Below are positions 1 to 7,259 of a DNA stretch of 15,399 nt, piece after piece; positions within the stretch are counted from its first letter, which is position 1; the number at the start of each line of letters is the position of its first letter. The notes beneath the pieces are model-generated. The model searched no databases, had not been told where the DNA came from, and worked only from the letters and a program-made list of their open reading frames with translations. This DNA comes from Pseudomonadota bacterium (GTDB lineage: Bacteria; Pseudomonadota; Alphaproteobacteria; Rhodospirillales; 2-02-FULL-58-16). Position numbers and translations under genes: made by a program. Where the stretch lies: assembly GCA_022572335.1 (NCBI GenBank), contig JACZWD010000039.1, positions 1 to 15,399 of the forward strand. Direction: 5' to 3'.

Positions 1-749
1 CCCGCTTCCAGCGCCCCTGCCTTCAACAGCTGGGCGAAGCGGGCGCGGGTCAGGTGCCCGTCCCGGGAACGCGAGGGAAACAGCCACGGCGACTCCCGGC
101 CCGCCGACCGGCCCTTGGGCGCGAAGCCCCCGCGCACCGCCTCGTAGGCCGCCAGCGCTTCCGTCGCCGCGTCGCCCAGGGGAATCATGCGCTCCTTGCC
201 GCCCTTGCCGCGCACGATCAGCATCTGGCCGTCGCGGGACAACGCAGACCGCGGCAACCCCACCAATTCCGAAACCCTGAGGCCGGTGGCATACAGCACC
301 TCGAGAAGCGCCACCAGCCGTGTACCGCCGGCGCCGCCGCGCCGGCCCGCCGCCGCCAACAATTGCTCCACTTCGTCTTCGCTCAGGTGCCTGGGCAGGG
401 ACCGTCCCTGGCGCGGGCTGTCGATGGTGGCGCACGGGTCGTCGTCGCGCAGCCCTTCGGCGTACAGGAAGCGGAAGAACTGGCGCAGGGCGGAAAGCCG
501 GCGGGCGCTGGTGCCGGGCGCCATGCCGGCGCCGGACAGGTGCGCCAGATAGTCGCGCACGGCGGTCCCGTCCGCGTCCTCGGGCAGCCACCCCCGCGCC
601 GCCACGAAGGCGGAGAAATCGGCCAGGTCGCGGCGGTACGCTTGCAGGGTATTGTGCGCCGCGCCGCGCTCCGCCGCCAGCATCTCGAGGAACGTGTCGA
701 CGCGCCGCGAAAGCGGCGCCTTCCGCGGCCCCCGGCGCACCGCCCTCAT
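1..749 (-). CDS. xerD: Site-specific tyrosine recombinase XerD (3' end cut off by window)
   Basis: XerD acts with XerC at dif to resolve chromosome dimers at division. I translated 249 residues from the ATG at 749 reading leftward; the gene runs off the left edge. Residues ~15-105 match the SAM-like N-terminal DNA-binding domain (HNTLQAYRRDL, then SARRLSALRQFFRFLY). The catalytic domain begins near 118 and shows the first catalytic arginine in ATGLRVSEL (R158) and the catalytic lysine in GKGGKER (K182). The HxLRH arginine/histidine block and the tyrosine lie beyond the window. The ATG overlaps the stop of the upstream gene as ATGA, so translation is probably coupled. The two Xer paralogues are hard to separate by eye; XerD is preferred because of the typical alphaproteobacterial position beside aroK. 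Confidence 0.9.
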   Translation of the reverse strand, partial: MRAVRRGPRKAPLSRRVDTFLEMLAAERGAAHNTLQAYRRDLADFSAFVAARGWLPEDADGTAVRDYLAHLSGAGMAPGTSARRLSALRQFFRFLYAEGLRDDDPCATIDSPRQGRSLPRHLSEDEVEQLLAAAGRRGGAGGTRLVALLEVLYATGLRVSELVGLPRSALSRDGQMLIVRGKGGKERMIPLGDAATEALAAYEAVRGGFAPKGRSAGRESPWLFPSRSRDGHLTRARFAQLLKAGALEA

Positions 750-2581
750 AGGCCGGCCGCCACCGCCGCTTCCACGGCCAGGGCCCGCGCCTCGTCCTCC
801 AGTCCGCTGCCGCGCAGGCTGGCCAGGACCCGGCGAAGGATGACCGGATCGGCCTGGCCCGGACCGCCCTCGCCCAGGGCCAACAGGGCGAGCAGCACGG
901 TTTCGCCCACCCGCGCGTTGTCGGCCGCCGACGCCAGGCGGTACCAGAGCGCCGGGCTGGGCATGGCGACCGTGATGCGCTGGGGACCGTCGAGCAGGGC
1001 CTCCCACGACGCGGCGGGAACGGTCTCGTCGAAGGCGCCGAACAGGCTGTAGAGCAGTGCCGCGCGCTGGCGGGCCCCTTCCTTGTCTTTTTCGCCCTCC
1101 CACCAGCCGGTCAGCCCGTCGGGGCTCCAGTCCTGGGCCTCGCCGGACCCGGCCAGGCGCACCACGGGCAACAGGGCGTTCAGCGCGGCCCTGGCCTCCT
1201 TGTTGAACAGGCTGCTGGCGCGCAACAGACCGATCCACACCAGGGCCGTTTCCCGGTCACCGTTGATCAGCAGGGCACGGACCGCCTCGGGCGCGAACCA
1301 CAACAACTCGGCCGACGGGGGGATGCGCTTGATCACCGGCATGAACACCCTGACGGTGGATGCATACCGTCCCCCTTCCCGGGCCAGGGACAGGGCCCGC
1401 GCCACGGCCTCGGCCTGCGCCGCGGGCACCGTCTGCACCAGGGACGTCCGGTACAGCAGCGCCCGGCTCAAGGGGCCGCTTTCGGCCTCCGCCTTGGACA
1501 GCGGGTTGGTCAGCTCCTCGTCGGAAAACGAGACGCTGGTATAGAGCTGCCGCAACGTGTCCACGGCCAGCGCCCCCGCGGCCGCGGCCCGTTCCGCCGC
1601 TTCCAGGCGTAATTCCACGGGCGCGTTGGGGCTGACGGCAACGGTGCGCAGAACCGCCGGCCGGTTCGACGATATCACGTCCGGCGGCAGCTGGGCCTTG
1701 GCCGCCCGCGCCATGGCCAGATGGAGCGGCGATGGATCGGGCAGGCTTTCGATGGTTGGCACCTTGCCGCTGGCCAGGGCCCCGACCAGGTCGAAAAATA
1801 CCGCATCTTCCTCGCCCAGCTCGCGCAACAGGGCCACACCAAGCGCCGCCTTGTCGTTCTCGCCCGCCAGCGCCTGGCAAAAGATGAACGCCTTCTGCCA
1901 GTACGGGCTGTCCTGTTCGCGGATTTGGCCGGTGGCCAGGGCACAGGCCCGGGCATTGTCGTTGGCCAGGAAGCGGGCATCGGCCTCGATGCGCATCAAC
2001 TCCTCGTTTTCGTTGCGCCCCGGCGTCGCCTTGAGCAGCGCGTTCACGCCGCCGGTGTCGCCCATGGCGGCAAGCAGCCGCACCCTCAGGGCGACCAGGC
2101 CACCGCTTTCCGAATCGCCTTCCGGCACCTGGGCGGTGGAGAGCAGCAGGCGGCGCATGAGGTCGCGCATGGTCGACGAGGTGGCGTTCACCGGCAGGCG
2201 CGGCAGCAGGGTGTCGACCAGGGCCCGTCCGGTGCCCGCCCACATGGCGATCCCGAATCCCCCTTCGTCTTCGGACAGCACGCCGGCCGTATCCGGGTCG
2301 ATCATGCTCAGGGTGTCCACCTGGATGGTGCCCGGCGACATCGTGGCGGGCGCTTGCCAGGGCGGACTCGCCGCCCGCGGTACGGCCGTCAACGGCACCG
2401 GCGTCGCGTCGGCGGCCTCACCAGCCGGCATCAGCCCTAGCGGCGGCCCCAGGCGCAGGGGCTTGCCCGCCGGCGGCCCCTGCCGTTGCGCCCAAACCCC
2501 GCCCGGCGCGGCCAGCACCACGGCGGCAAGGACGACCGTGCACAAGGATTTACGGAATGGGCTAACGCGGGAAGCGCTCAT
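746..2581 (-). CDS. Exported alanine-rich protein of unknown function, xerD-linked
   Basis: This 611-residue protein was not matched to a named family. It opens with a clear Sec signal: basic start (FRK at 9-11), a hydrophobic core over ~14-26 and a likely cleavage after VWA (residue 31), with no lipobox. A proline-rich linker (~32-85) follows, and from ~130 onward the protein is helical and Ala/Leu-rich with short repeated helix pairs (for example SPYWQKAFIFCQALAGENDK and LRLEAAERAAAAG), which suggests a TPR- or solenoid-like periplasmic scaffold; that is inference. The start overlaps the end of the upstream small membrane gene by 20 bp, and the stop overlaps the xerD start as ATGA, so the three are very likely one transcript. 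Proteins of this shape occur between xerD and aroK in related alphaproteobacteria to my recollection. No catalytic motif is visible. Confidence 0.8.
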   Translation of the reverse strand: MSASRVSPFRKSLCTVVLAAVVLAAPGGVWAQRQGPPAGKPLRLGPPLGLMPAGEAADATPVPLTAVPRAASPPWQAPATMSPGTIQVDTLSMIDPDTAGVLSEDEGGFGIAMWAGTGRALVDTLLPRLPVNATSSTMRDLMRRLLLSTAQVPEGDSESGGLVALRVRLLAAMGDTGGVNALLKATPGRNENEELMRIEADARFLANDNARACALATGQIREQDSPYWQKAFIFCQALAGENDKAALGVALLRELGEEDAVFFDLVGALASGKVPTIESLPDPSPLHLAMARAAKAQLPPDVISSNRPAVLRTVAVSPNAPVELRLEAAERAAAAGALAVDTLRQLYTSVSFSDEELTNPLSKAEAESGPLSRALLYRTSLVQTVPAAQAEAVARALSLAREGGRYASTVRVFMPVIKRIPPSAELLWFAPEAVRALLINGDRETALVWIGLLRASSLFNKEARAALNALLPVVRLAGSGEAQDWSPDGLTGWWEGEKDKEGARQRAALLYSLFGAFDETVPAASWEALLDGPQRITVAMPSPALWYRLASAADNARVGETVLLALLALGEGGPGQADPVILRRVLASLRGSGLEDEARALAVEAAVAAGL

Positions 2582-2702
2582 CCGGAATGACTTTCTCTAT
2601 GGTCGTGACCGGCGCCGGAATGTCCCACGTGGCCAGGAAGGCCGCGGTCCCGACAACCAGGGCGATGACAACGAACAGCACGAGCCTGGATAGTTTTCTC
2701 AT
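2562..2702 (-). CDS. Small single-span membrane protein, 46 residues
   Basis: The protein starts MRKLSR, has one hydrophobic segment over residues ~7-25 (LVLFVVIALVVGTAAFLATW) and ends in a polar tail with the motif IEKVIPDERFPR. This layout (short basic N-terminus, one helix, conserved proline-containing tail ending PDxRFPR) is one I associate with a small alphaproteobacterial family upstream of the exported protein. The frame stays open upstream to 2801, but the ATG at 2702 is preferred because it puts the basic residues right before the helix; a GTG at 2732 is a less likely alternative. No strong Shine-Dalgarno is seen. Its last 20 bp overlap the next gene, which implies coupled expression. 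Function unknown; the inner-membrane location is inferred. Confidence 0.72.
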   Translation of the reverse strand: MRKLSRLVLFVVIALVVGTAAFLATWDIPAPVTTIEKVIPDERFPR

Positions 2703-2829
2703 GGGCGATCGTGTTTCATCAAATACATTCACTCCACCATGTCCCCCGGGTCCACGCCGCCGGCGTTCGACCCCCGGGTCCCGGAAGCGGGGGCGCGCCA
2801 CGTCCTACCCCGGGGGACACTCCGCCCTA

Positions 2830-2851
2830 TTTATGCTAGCTTTATGCTAGG
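2830..2851. repeat. 11-bp tandem direct repeat in the divergent xerD-operon/aroK spacer
   Basis: TTTATGCTAGC (2830-2840) is followed directly by TTTATGCTAGG (2841-2851), 10 of 11 bases identical. The junction also forms a dyad, CTAGC-TTTAT-GCTAG (2836-2850). The surrounding stretch is much more A/T-rich than the flanks and lies between the two divergent operons, so an operator or part of the aroK promoter is plausible. No sigma-70 match on the plus strand is convincing. Confidence 0.45.
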
Positions 2852-2875
2852 TTTAGACTATGGCAAATTTTCGGC

Positions 2876-2904
2876 AGTGTATCGGCTCGGGGTGCCGCTT
2901 TCAA
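2876..2904 (-). promoter_or_regulatory. Candidate leftward promoter for the small-membrane-protein / xerD operon
   Basis: On the minus strand TTGAAA (2904-2899) is separated by exactly 17 bp from TACACT (2881-2876). This fits a housekeeping sigma-70-type promoter and would start transcription near 2869, about 165 nt upstream of the ATG at 2702. Based on sequence match only. Confidence 0.4.
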
Positions 2905-2941
2905 CGCCCCGCGGGCGGCTTGGCCGAAGGCTGTTAATGGC

Positions 2942-3505
2942 ATGACGGCGGCCCACGATACGCGAAGGTCCATCGTCCTCATCGGCCTCATGGGGGCGGG
3001 CAAGTCCAACCTCGGGCGCCGGCTCGCCAAGCGGGTCGATCTGCCGTTCACCGACACCGACGACGAAGTGGTCAAGGCGGCGGGATGTTCCATCGAGGAC
3101 ATCTTCGAACTTTACGGCGAGGCGGCGTTCCGCGACACCGAGCACCGGGTCATTACCCGGCTGCTCGAAGACGGGCCGAAGATATTGGCCACCGGCGGCG
3201 GGGCGTTCATCGATTCGCGCACCCGCGCCAAGATCGGCGAATGGGGTATCTCGGTCTGGCTGCGCGCCGATCTGGACGTCCTTGTCCGGCGCACACGCCG
3301 GCGCGGCGGCCGTCCCCTGTTGAAAAACCGCGATTCCCGCGCCACCCTTGAGAGACTGATGAGCGAACGCTACCCCGTGTACGCCGAGGCCGACATCGTC
3401 GTCGATACCGGCGCTGAAAAACCCGACGCCATGGTGGAGCGCGTCATCGGCGCCCTCGCCGCCCTGCGGGAGCCCGGCCGGCGCACCGGGGAGGTCCGGC
3501 CATGA
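2942..3505 (+). CDS. aroK: Shikimate kinase
   Basis: Phosphorylates shikimate to shikimate 3-phosphate with ATP in the chorismate pathway (cytosolic). The 187 residues show the Walker A loop GLMGAGKS at 15-22, the shikimate-contacting DTD at 38-40, an arginine in AFRDTE (R64), the GGG loop at 85-87, the lid arginine in GGRPLL (R124) and the C-terminal ERYPVYAEAD motif. Length is normal for the family with a short basic C-terminal extension. The ATG at 2942 has only a poor, distant GAAGG upstream; the ATG five bases earlier leads straight into a stop, so it is not the start. The stop overlaps the aroB ATG (ATGA), so the two are co-translated. The promoter should lie in the divergent spacer at 2703-2941. 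Confidence 0.96.
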   Translation: MTAAHDTRRSIVLIGLMGAGKSNLGRRLAKRVDLPFTDTDDEVVKAAGCSIEDIFELYGEAAFRDTEHRVITRLLEDGPKILATGGGAFIDSRTRAKIGEWGISVWLRADLDVLVRRTRRRGGRPLLKNRDSRATLERLMSERYPVYAEADIVVDTGAEKPDAMVERVIGALAALREPGRRTGEVRP

Positions 3506-4650
3506 CCGCCCGCGGCCGACGGACCGCACCCTCGGGCCAGCCCGCCGCCAGCCTGAAGGTGGAGTTGGGCCGGCGCAGCTACGACATCTTCGTCGGCGAG
3601 GGCCTGGTCGCGGCGGCCGGGCGGCACATGCTTCCCGTTCTGGCCCAGCCGCGCACGGTGATCGTCACCGACAGCAACGTCGCGCCCCTGTACCTGGCGG
3701 CCCTGGAGGCGGCCCTGGACGAGGTCGACGTGGAACACACCGCCATCGTCCTTCCCGCCGGCGAGCAGACCAAGGACTTCGGACATCTGCGCCGACTGAC
3801 GGACAATTTGCTGGACGCCCGCGTCGAGCGTAGCACCACCGTCGTCGCGCTGGGCGGCGGCATGGTCGGCGACATCGCCGGCTTCGCCGCCGCCATCACG
3901 TTGCGCGGACTGGCCTGCGTGCAGGTGCCGACGACCCTGCTCGCCCAGGTGGACAGCGCCGTCGGCGGCAAGACCGGCATCAACACGGCCCACGGCAAGA
4001 ACCTGATCGGCGCCTTTCACCAGCCGCGCCTGGTGCTCGCCGACATCGCAACGCTGGACACCCTGGCGCCGAGGGAGCTTCGGGCCGGGTACGCCGAGGT
4101 GGTCAAGTACGGCGTTCTGGATGACCCGGCCTTCTTCACCTGGCTGGAGGCCAACGGCAGGAGCCTGCTGGACGGCGACACCGACGCCCGCCGCCATGCC
4201 GTGCTCACGAGTTGCGCCGCCAAGGCCGCCATCGTCGCCGACGACGAGAGGGAAACGGGGCGGCGGGCCCTGCTTAACCTGGGCCACACGTTCGGCCACG
4301 CGCTGGAGGTCGAGACCGGCTACGGCGATTCCCTCCTGCACGGCGAAGCCGTGGCCATCGGCATGGTCCTGGCGTTCGATCTGTCGGTGCGCCTGGGCCT
4401 GTGCCCGCCGGAGGACCGCGAACGGGTGCGCCGCCATCTGGCGTCCGCCGGCCTCCCGGTCGGGCTGGGGGGCCTCGCCGGGCCATCGCTTTCCGCGGGC
4501 GCCCTGCTCGCCCACATGGGCATGGACAAGAAGGTGCGCGCGGGCACACTCACGTTCGTCCTGGTGCGGGGTATCGGCAAGGCGTTCATCGCCCACGACG
4601 TGGACCCCGGCGACGTGGGCGCCGTGCTGGAAAACGCGGTCGCCGCCTGA
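3502..4650 (+). CDS. aroB: 3-dehydroquinate synthase
   Basis: Converts DAHP to 3-dehydroquinate, the second shikimate-pathway step, using NAD+ and a divalent metal. The 382-residue protein shows the NAD-binding GGGMVGDIAGF (118-128), PTTLLAQVDSAVGGKTGIN (143-161) with the catalytic lysine K157, and the three metal ligands: E199 in GYAEVVKYG, H262 in NLGHTFGHA and H280 in LLHGEAVAIG. Length is that of a bacterial AroB with a ~17-residue low-complexity N-terminal lead. The start is the ATG overlapping the aroK stop. Fusion or truncation is not seen. A 79-bp spacer with several GTCACC repeats separates it from the next gene. Confidence 0.97.
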   Translation: MTARGRRTAPSGQPAASLKVELGRRSYDIFVGEGLVAAAGRHMLPVLAQPRTVIVTDSNVAPLYLAALEAALDEVDVEHTAIVLPAGEQTKDFGHLRRLTDNLLDARVERSTTVVALGGGMVGDIAGFAAAITLRGLACVQVPTTLLAQVDSAVGGKTGINTAHGKNLIGAFHQPRLVLADIATLDTLAPRELRAGYAEVVKYGVLDDPAFFTWLEANGRSLLDGDTDARRHAVLTSCAAKAAIVADDERETGRRALLNLGHTFGHALEVETGYGDSLLHGEAVAIGMVLAFDLSVRLGLCPPEDRERVRRHLASAGLPVGLGGLAGPSLSAGALLAHMGMDKKVRAGTLTFVLVRGIGKAFIAHDVDPGDVGAVLENAVAA

Positions 4651-4729
4651 CCGGGCGGCGACGGGACGGGCGCGGAGTGCCGCCGTCACCGGTCACCCGT
4701 CACCCACCGACAACGGTTGAGAGGCAGCC

Positions 4730-6013
4730 ATGTTGATTTCCCTGAGTGCCATCGCCGTCCTGCTGGTTCTTTCCGCCTTTTTCTCGGGTTCCGAGACGGC
4801 GTTGACCGCCGCTTCCCGCCCGCTCATGCACCAGCTGGAGCGAAACGGCGACCGCCGCGCGCGCATGATCAACCGCCTGTACGAGAAGAAGGAACGGCTT
4901 ATCGGCGCCATTTTGCTGGGCAACAACCTGGTCAATATCATGGCCTCGGCGCTGGCCACCGGATTTCTCATCGGCGTATTCGGCGAGGCCGGCATCGCCT
5001 ATGCCACCATCGCCATGACGCTCCTGATCCTGATCTTCTCGGAAATCCTGCCCAAGACCTATGCGCTCCGCGACCCCAACCGGGTGGCGCTGGCCAGCGC
5101 GCCGATCGTCAACGCGCTTGTGTTCGCGCTGGCGCCGGCGACCGGCGCCGTGCACCTCGTGGTGCGCGGGGTGTTCAGGCTGTTCGGAGTCGCCTTCGAC
5201 GCCACCGAGGCGCTCGGCTCCTCGGCCGCGGAATTGCGCGGCGCCATCGATCTCCACGCCGGAAAGGGCGGCGCGGTCAAGCAGGAACGCGCCATGCTGC
5301 GCAGCATCCTGGACCTGGCCGAGGTGGAGGTGGGCGAGATCATGGTCCACCGCAAGACCGTGGTCACGATCGAAGCCGACCAGCCGGCGGCGGCCGTGGT
5401 CGACCAGGTGCTGGCCAGCCCCTTCACCCGCGTTCCCCTGTGGCGGGGACAGCCGGAAAACATCGTCGGCGTCCTTCATTCCAAGGCGCTGCTGAAGGCG
5501 CTGCATGCGGCGGGCGGCAATCTGGACGGGCTCGACATCCTCGCCCTGGCGGCGAAGCCCTGGTTCATCCCGGAATCCACGTCGCTCCTGGATCAGCTTC
5601 AGGCCTTCCGCAAGCGCCATGAACATTTTGCCCTGGTCGTGGACGAATACGGCAGCCTCATGGGCATCGTCACCCTGGAAGACATCTTGGAAGAGATCGT
5701 CGGCGACATCGCGGACGAACACGATGTCGTCGTCGCCGGCGTGCGCCCGCAGGCCGACGGAAGCTACGTCGTCGAGGGCAGCGTCACCATCCGGGACCTC
5801 AACCGGCAGCTCGAATGGGACCTGCCCGACGAGGAGGCGGCCACCGCGGCCGGGTTGATCCTGCACGAATCCCGCCGCATACCCGAGGTCGGGCAGGCAT
5901 TCATGTTTCATGGTTTCCGCTTTGAAATCCTGCGCCGCCTGCGCCATCAGATCACGTCGGTCCGCATCACGCCGCCCTCAAGAACGGCGTCGGCCGGCGA
6001 GCCCAGGGAATGA
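4730..6013 (+). CDS. CNNM / CorC-HlyC family membrane protein with CBS pair
   Basis: A 427-residue membrane protein of the CNNM-CBS-CorC_HlyC architecture, often annotated as hemolysin or magnesium/cobalt efflux protein. The N-terminal CNNM transmembrane domain (~1-150) has the family signatures FFSGSETALTAASR (17-30) and SEILPKTYALR (104-114), with helices near 3-20, 57-85, 88-108 and 120-150. A CBS pair follows (about 200-265 and 275-330, including VDEYGSLMGIVTLEDILEEIVGDI), then the CorC_HlyC domain (~340-415). Related proteins are linked to magnesium export and to membrane-damage resistance; the substrate here is unproven and 'hemolysin' is a historical label. A GAGAGG Shine-Dalgarno sits 6 bases before the ATG. 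Its position after aroK-aroB is a common alphaproteobacterial arrangement. Confidence 0.92.
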   Translation: MLISLSAIAVLLVLSAFFSGSETALTAASRPLMHQLERNGDRRARMINRLYEKKERLIGAILLGNNLVNIMASALATGFLIGVFGEAGIAYATIAMTLLILIFSEILPKTYALRDPNRVALASAPIVNALVFALAPATGAVHLVVRGVFRLFGVAFDATEALGSSAAELRGAIDLHAGKGGAVKQERAMLRSILDLAEVEVGEIMVHRKTVVTIEADQPAAAVVDQVLASPFTRVPLWRGQPENIVGVLHSKALLKALHAAGGNLDGLDILALAAKPWFIPESTSLLDQLQAFRKRHEHFALVVDEYGSLMGIVTLEDILEEIVGDIADEHDVVVAGVRPQADGSYVVEGSVTIRDLNRQLEWDLPDEEAATAAGLILHESRRIPEVGQAFMFHGFRFEILRRLRHQITSVRITPPSRTASAGEPRE

Positions 6014-6092
6014 CCGGCGCCGGTTTTGAATTTCCCTCGCCCCTTCCCAGGTAGTACAAAAACAAAGTGCACCGGCTGTCAGGGAGGCAACC

Positions 6093-6539
6093 ATGCGGCT
6101 ACGCATTATTCCCGATATCGTGAACGACCAAAAACTCTGCGTCCTGTCGAAGCAGGATACGGCCCGCGAAGCGGCCAAACAGATGGCCGAAAAGGACATC
6201 GCCGCCATCGTCGTCACCGACGACGGCGGCAAGCTGCTCGGCATCGTGACCGAGCGCGACCTGACCCGCCGCGTCATCGCCGGGAACCGGGACGCGGACA
6301 AGGTCACCGTGGGGGAGATCATGACCGGGAACCCGGATACCCTGGCCCCCCGGGATTCGGCGCTGGACGCCCTCGAACTCATGCGCACACGAAAATACCG
6401 GCACCTGCCCGTGGTCGATAATGGCCGCGTCGTCGGCATGGTGTCGATCCGCGACCTCTACGCGGCGGTGAAGACGGCCCTGGAGAAAGACATCCGCGAG
6501 ACCGAGGCCTTCGTCTTCGGCGACCGCTACGGCGCCTGA
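6093..6539 (+). CDS. Stand-alone CBS-pair protein
   Basis: A 148-residue soluble protein consisting almost wholly of two CBS motifs: the first at ~12-65 (ARE-AAKQMAEKDIAAIVV, then GIVTERDLTRR) and the second at ~75-130 (GEIMTGNPDTL, then KYRHLPVVDNGRVVGMVSIRDL). Such pairs bind adenine nucleotides or similar ligands and act as energy or ligand sensors; the partner here is unknown. The TERDLTRRV and SIRDLY segments carry the usual nucleotide-phosphate-contacting T/S-x-x-D. A strong AGGGAGG ribosome binding site lies 6 bases before the ATG. It follows another CBS-pair protein (4730-6013) by 79 bp, but a separate, short-length protein with its own start suggests independent expression. Confidence 0.9.
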   Translation: MRLRIIPDIVNDQKLCVLSKQDTAREAAKQMAEKDIAAIVVTDDGGKLLGIVTERDLTRRVIAGNRDADKVTVGEIMTGNPDTLAPRDSALDALELMRTRKYRHLPVVDNGRVVGMVSIRDLYAAVKTALEKDIRETEAFVFGDRYGA

Positions 6540-6546
6540 AGGCCCT

Positions 6547-6555
6547 TGGTATTAT
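6547..6555 (+). promoter_or_regulatory. Possible extended -10 element upstream of the DUF2889 gene
   Basis: TGGTATTAT just after the CBS-gene stop matches an extended -10 (TG-n-TATTAT) in otherwise GC-rich DNA, 33 bp before the next ATG. No good -35 is seen at the expected spacing. Confidence 0.25.
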
Positions 6556-6587
6556 ACCCCCCGCGCCAACGCCGTTGAGAGGCCGCC

Positions 6588-7139
6588 ATGCCGTTATCGA
6601 GACCCGCCCCGCGCCGGCACATCCACACCCGCGAGATCCGCTGCCGCGGCTATCACAGGAAAGACGGCTTGTGGGACATCGAAGCGTTCCTTGTCGATAC
6701 CAAGACCTACGGGTTCGACAACGTGGACCGCGGCCGCATCGACGCCGGCGAGCCCATCCACGGCATGTGGATACGCCTCACCGTGGATGAGGACCTGGTG
6801 GTCCACGCCGCCGAGGCCGCCACCGACCACGGGCCGTTCACCGTGTGCGGCGACGTCACCGCCGGCTTCGGCGCGCTGAAGGGTTTGCGTATCGCCGCGG
6901 GCTGGCGCAAGGCCGTGCACACGCTGTTTCGCGGGACCAGGGGCTGCACCCACCTGACCGACATGCTGCTCGGACCGCTGGCGGCGACGGCGTACCAGAC
7001 GGTGGTTCCGTGCCGCGAGAAAAGGCGGCCGGCGGAGTCCGCGGACGGCAAGCCGGCCCTGCTGAATTCCTGTCACGCGCTGGCCAGCGACGGTCCCGTG
7101 GCGAAAAGACGCTGGCCCGAGTTTTACACCGGATCGTGA
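6588..7139 (+). CDS. DUF2889 domain protein
   Basis: A 183-residue cytosolic protein that fits DUF2889 over its length: HTREIRCRGYHRKDGLWDIEAFLVDTK near the N-terminus, EPIHGMWIRLTVD (~55-67), GLRIAAGWRK (~99-108), RGCTHLTDMLLGP (~118-130) and LNSCHALASDGP (~159-170). The conserved residues include H58, C87, C120, H122, C162 and H163, which would suit a metal or cofactor site; this is my reading, as the biochemical role of the family is not established. A GAGAGG Shine-Dalgarno precedes the ATG by 6 bases. No signal peptide or membrane segment. Its neighbours give no strong functional hint. Confidence 0.86.
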   Translation: MPLSRPAPRRHIHTREIRCRGYHRKDGLWDIEAFLVDTKTYGFDNVDRGRIDAGEPIHGMWIRLTVDEDLVVHAAEAATDHGPFTVCGDVTAGFGALKGLRIAAGWRKAVHTLFRGTRGCTHLTDMLLGPLAATAYQTVVPCREKRRPAESADGKPALLNSCHALASDGPVAKRRWPEFYTGS

Positions 7140-7259
7140 CCGGGGACGACGCCGGCGGGAGGCATCGCGGCGCATGAGCGTGCTTCGCCATCCCGGTGAA
7201 AAGCCGGCGCCGGTTCGATCCCGCCCTACACCTGATACGGCGTGAGGAAACGGACCGTC

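Noticed and set aside
54..1052. Long rightward frames opposite xerD and the exported protein
   Set aside because: Arg/Pro/Ala-rich products typical of the antisense strand in high-GC coding DNA; the leftward frames carry the family motifs.
2739..2945. 68-codon frame ending with an ATGA overlap onto the aroK start
   Set aside because: It crosses the promoter-like and repeat region, has no ribosome binding site and no protein-like composition; the overlap looks accidental.
6013..6027. ACCGGCGCCGGT followed by TTT after the CNNM gene, as a terminator
   Set aside because: A perfect palindrome leaves at most a 4-bp stem once a loop forms, and the T run is short.
7174..7245. 23-codon frame after GGGAGG in the DUF2889-EamA gap
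   Set aside because: Too short to support without homologues, and the composition is not distinctive.
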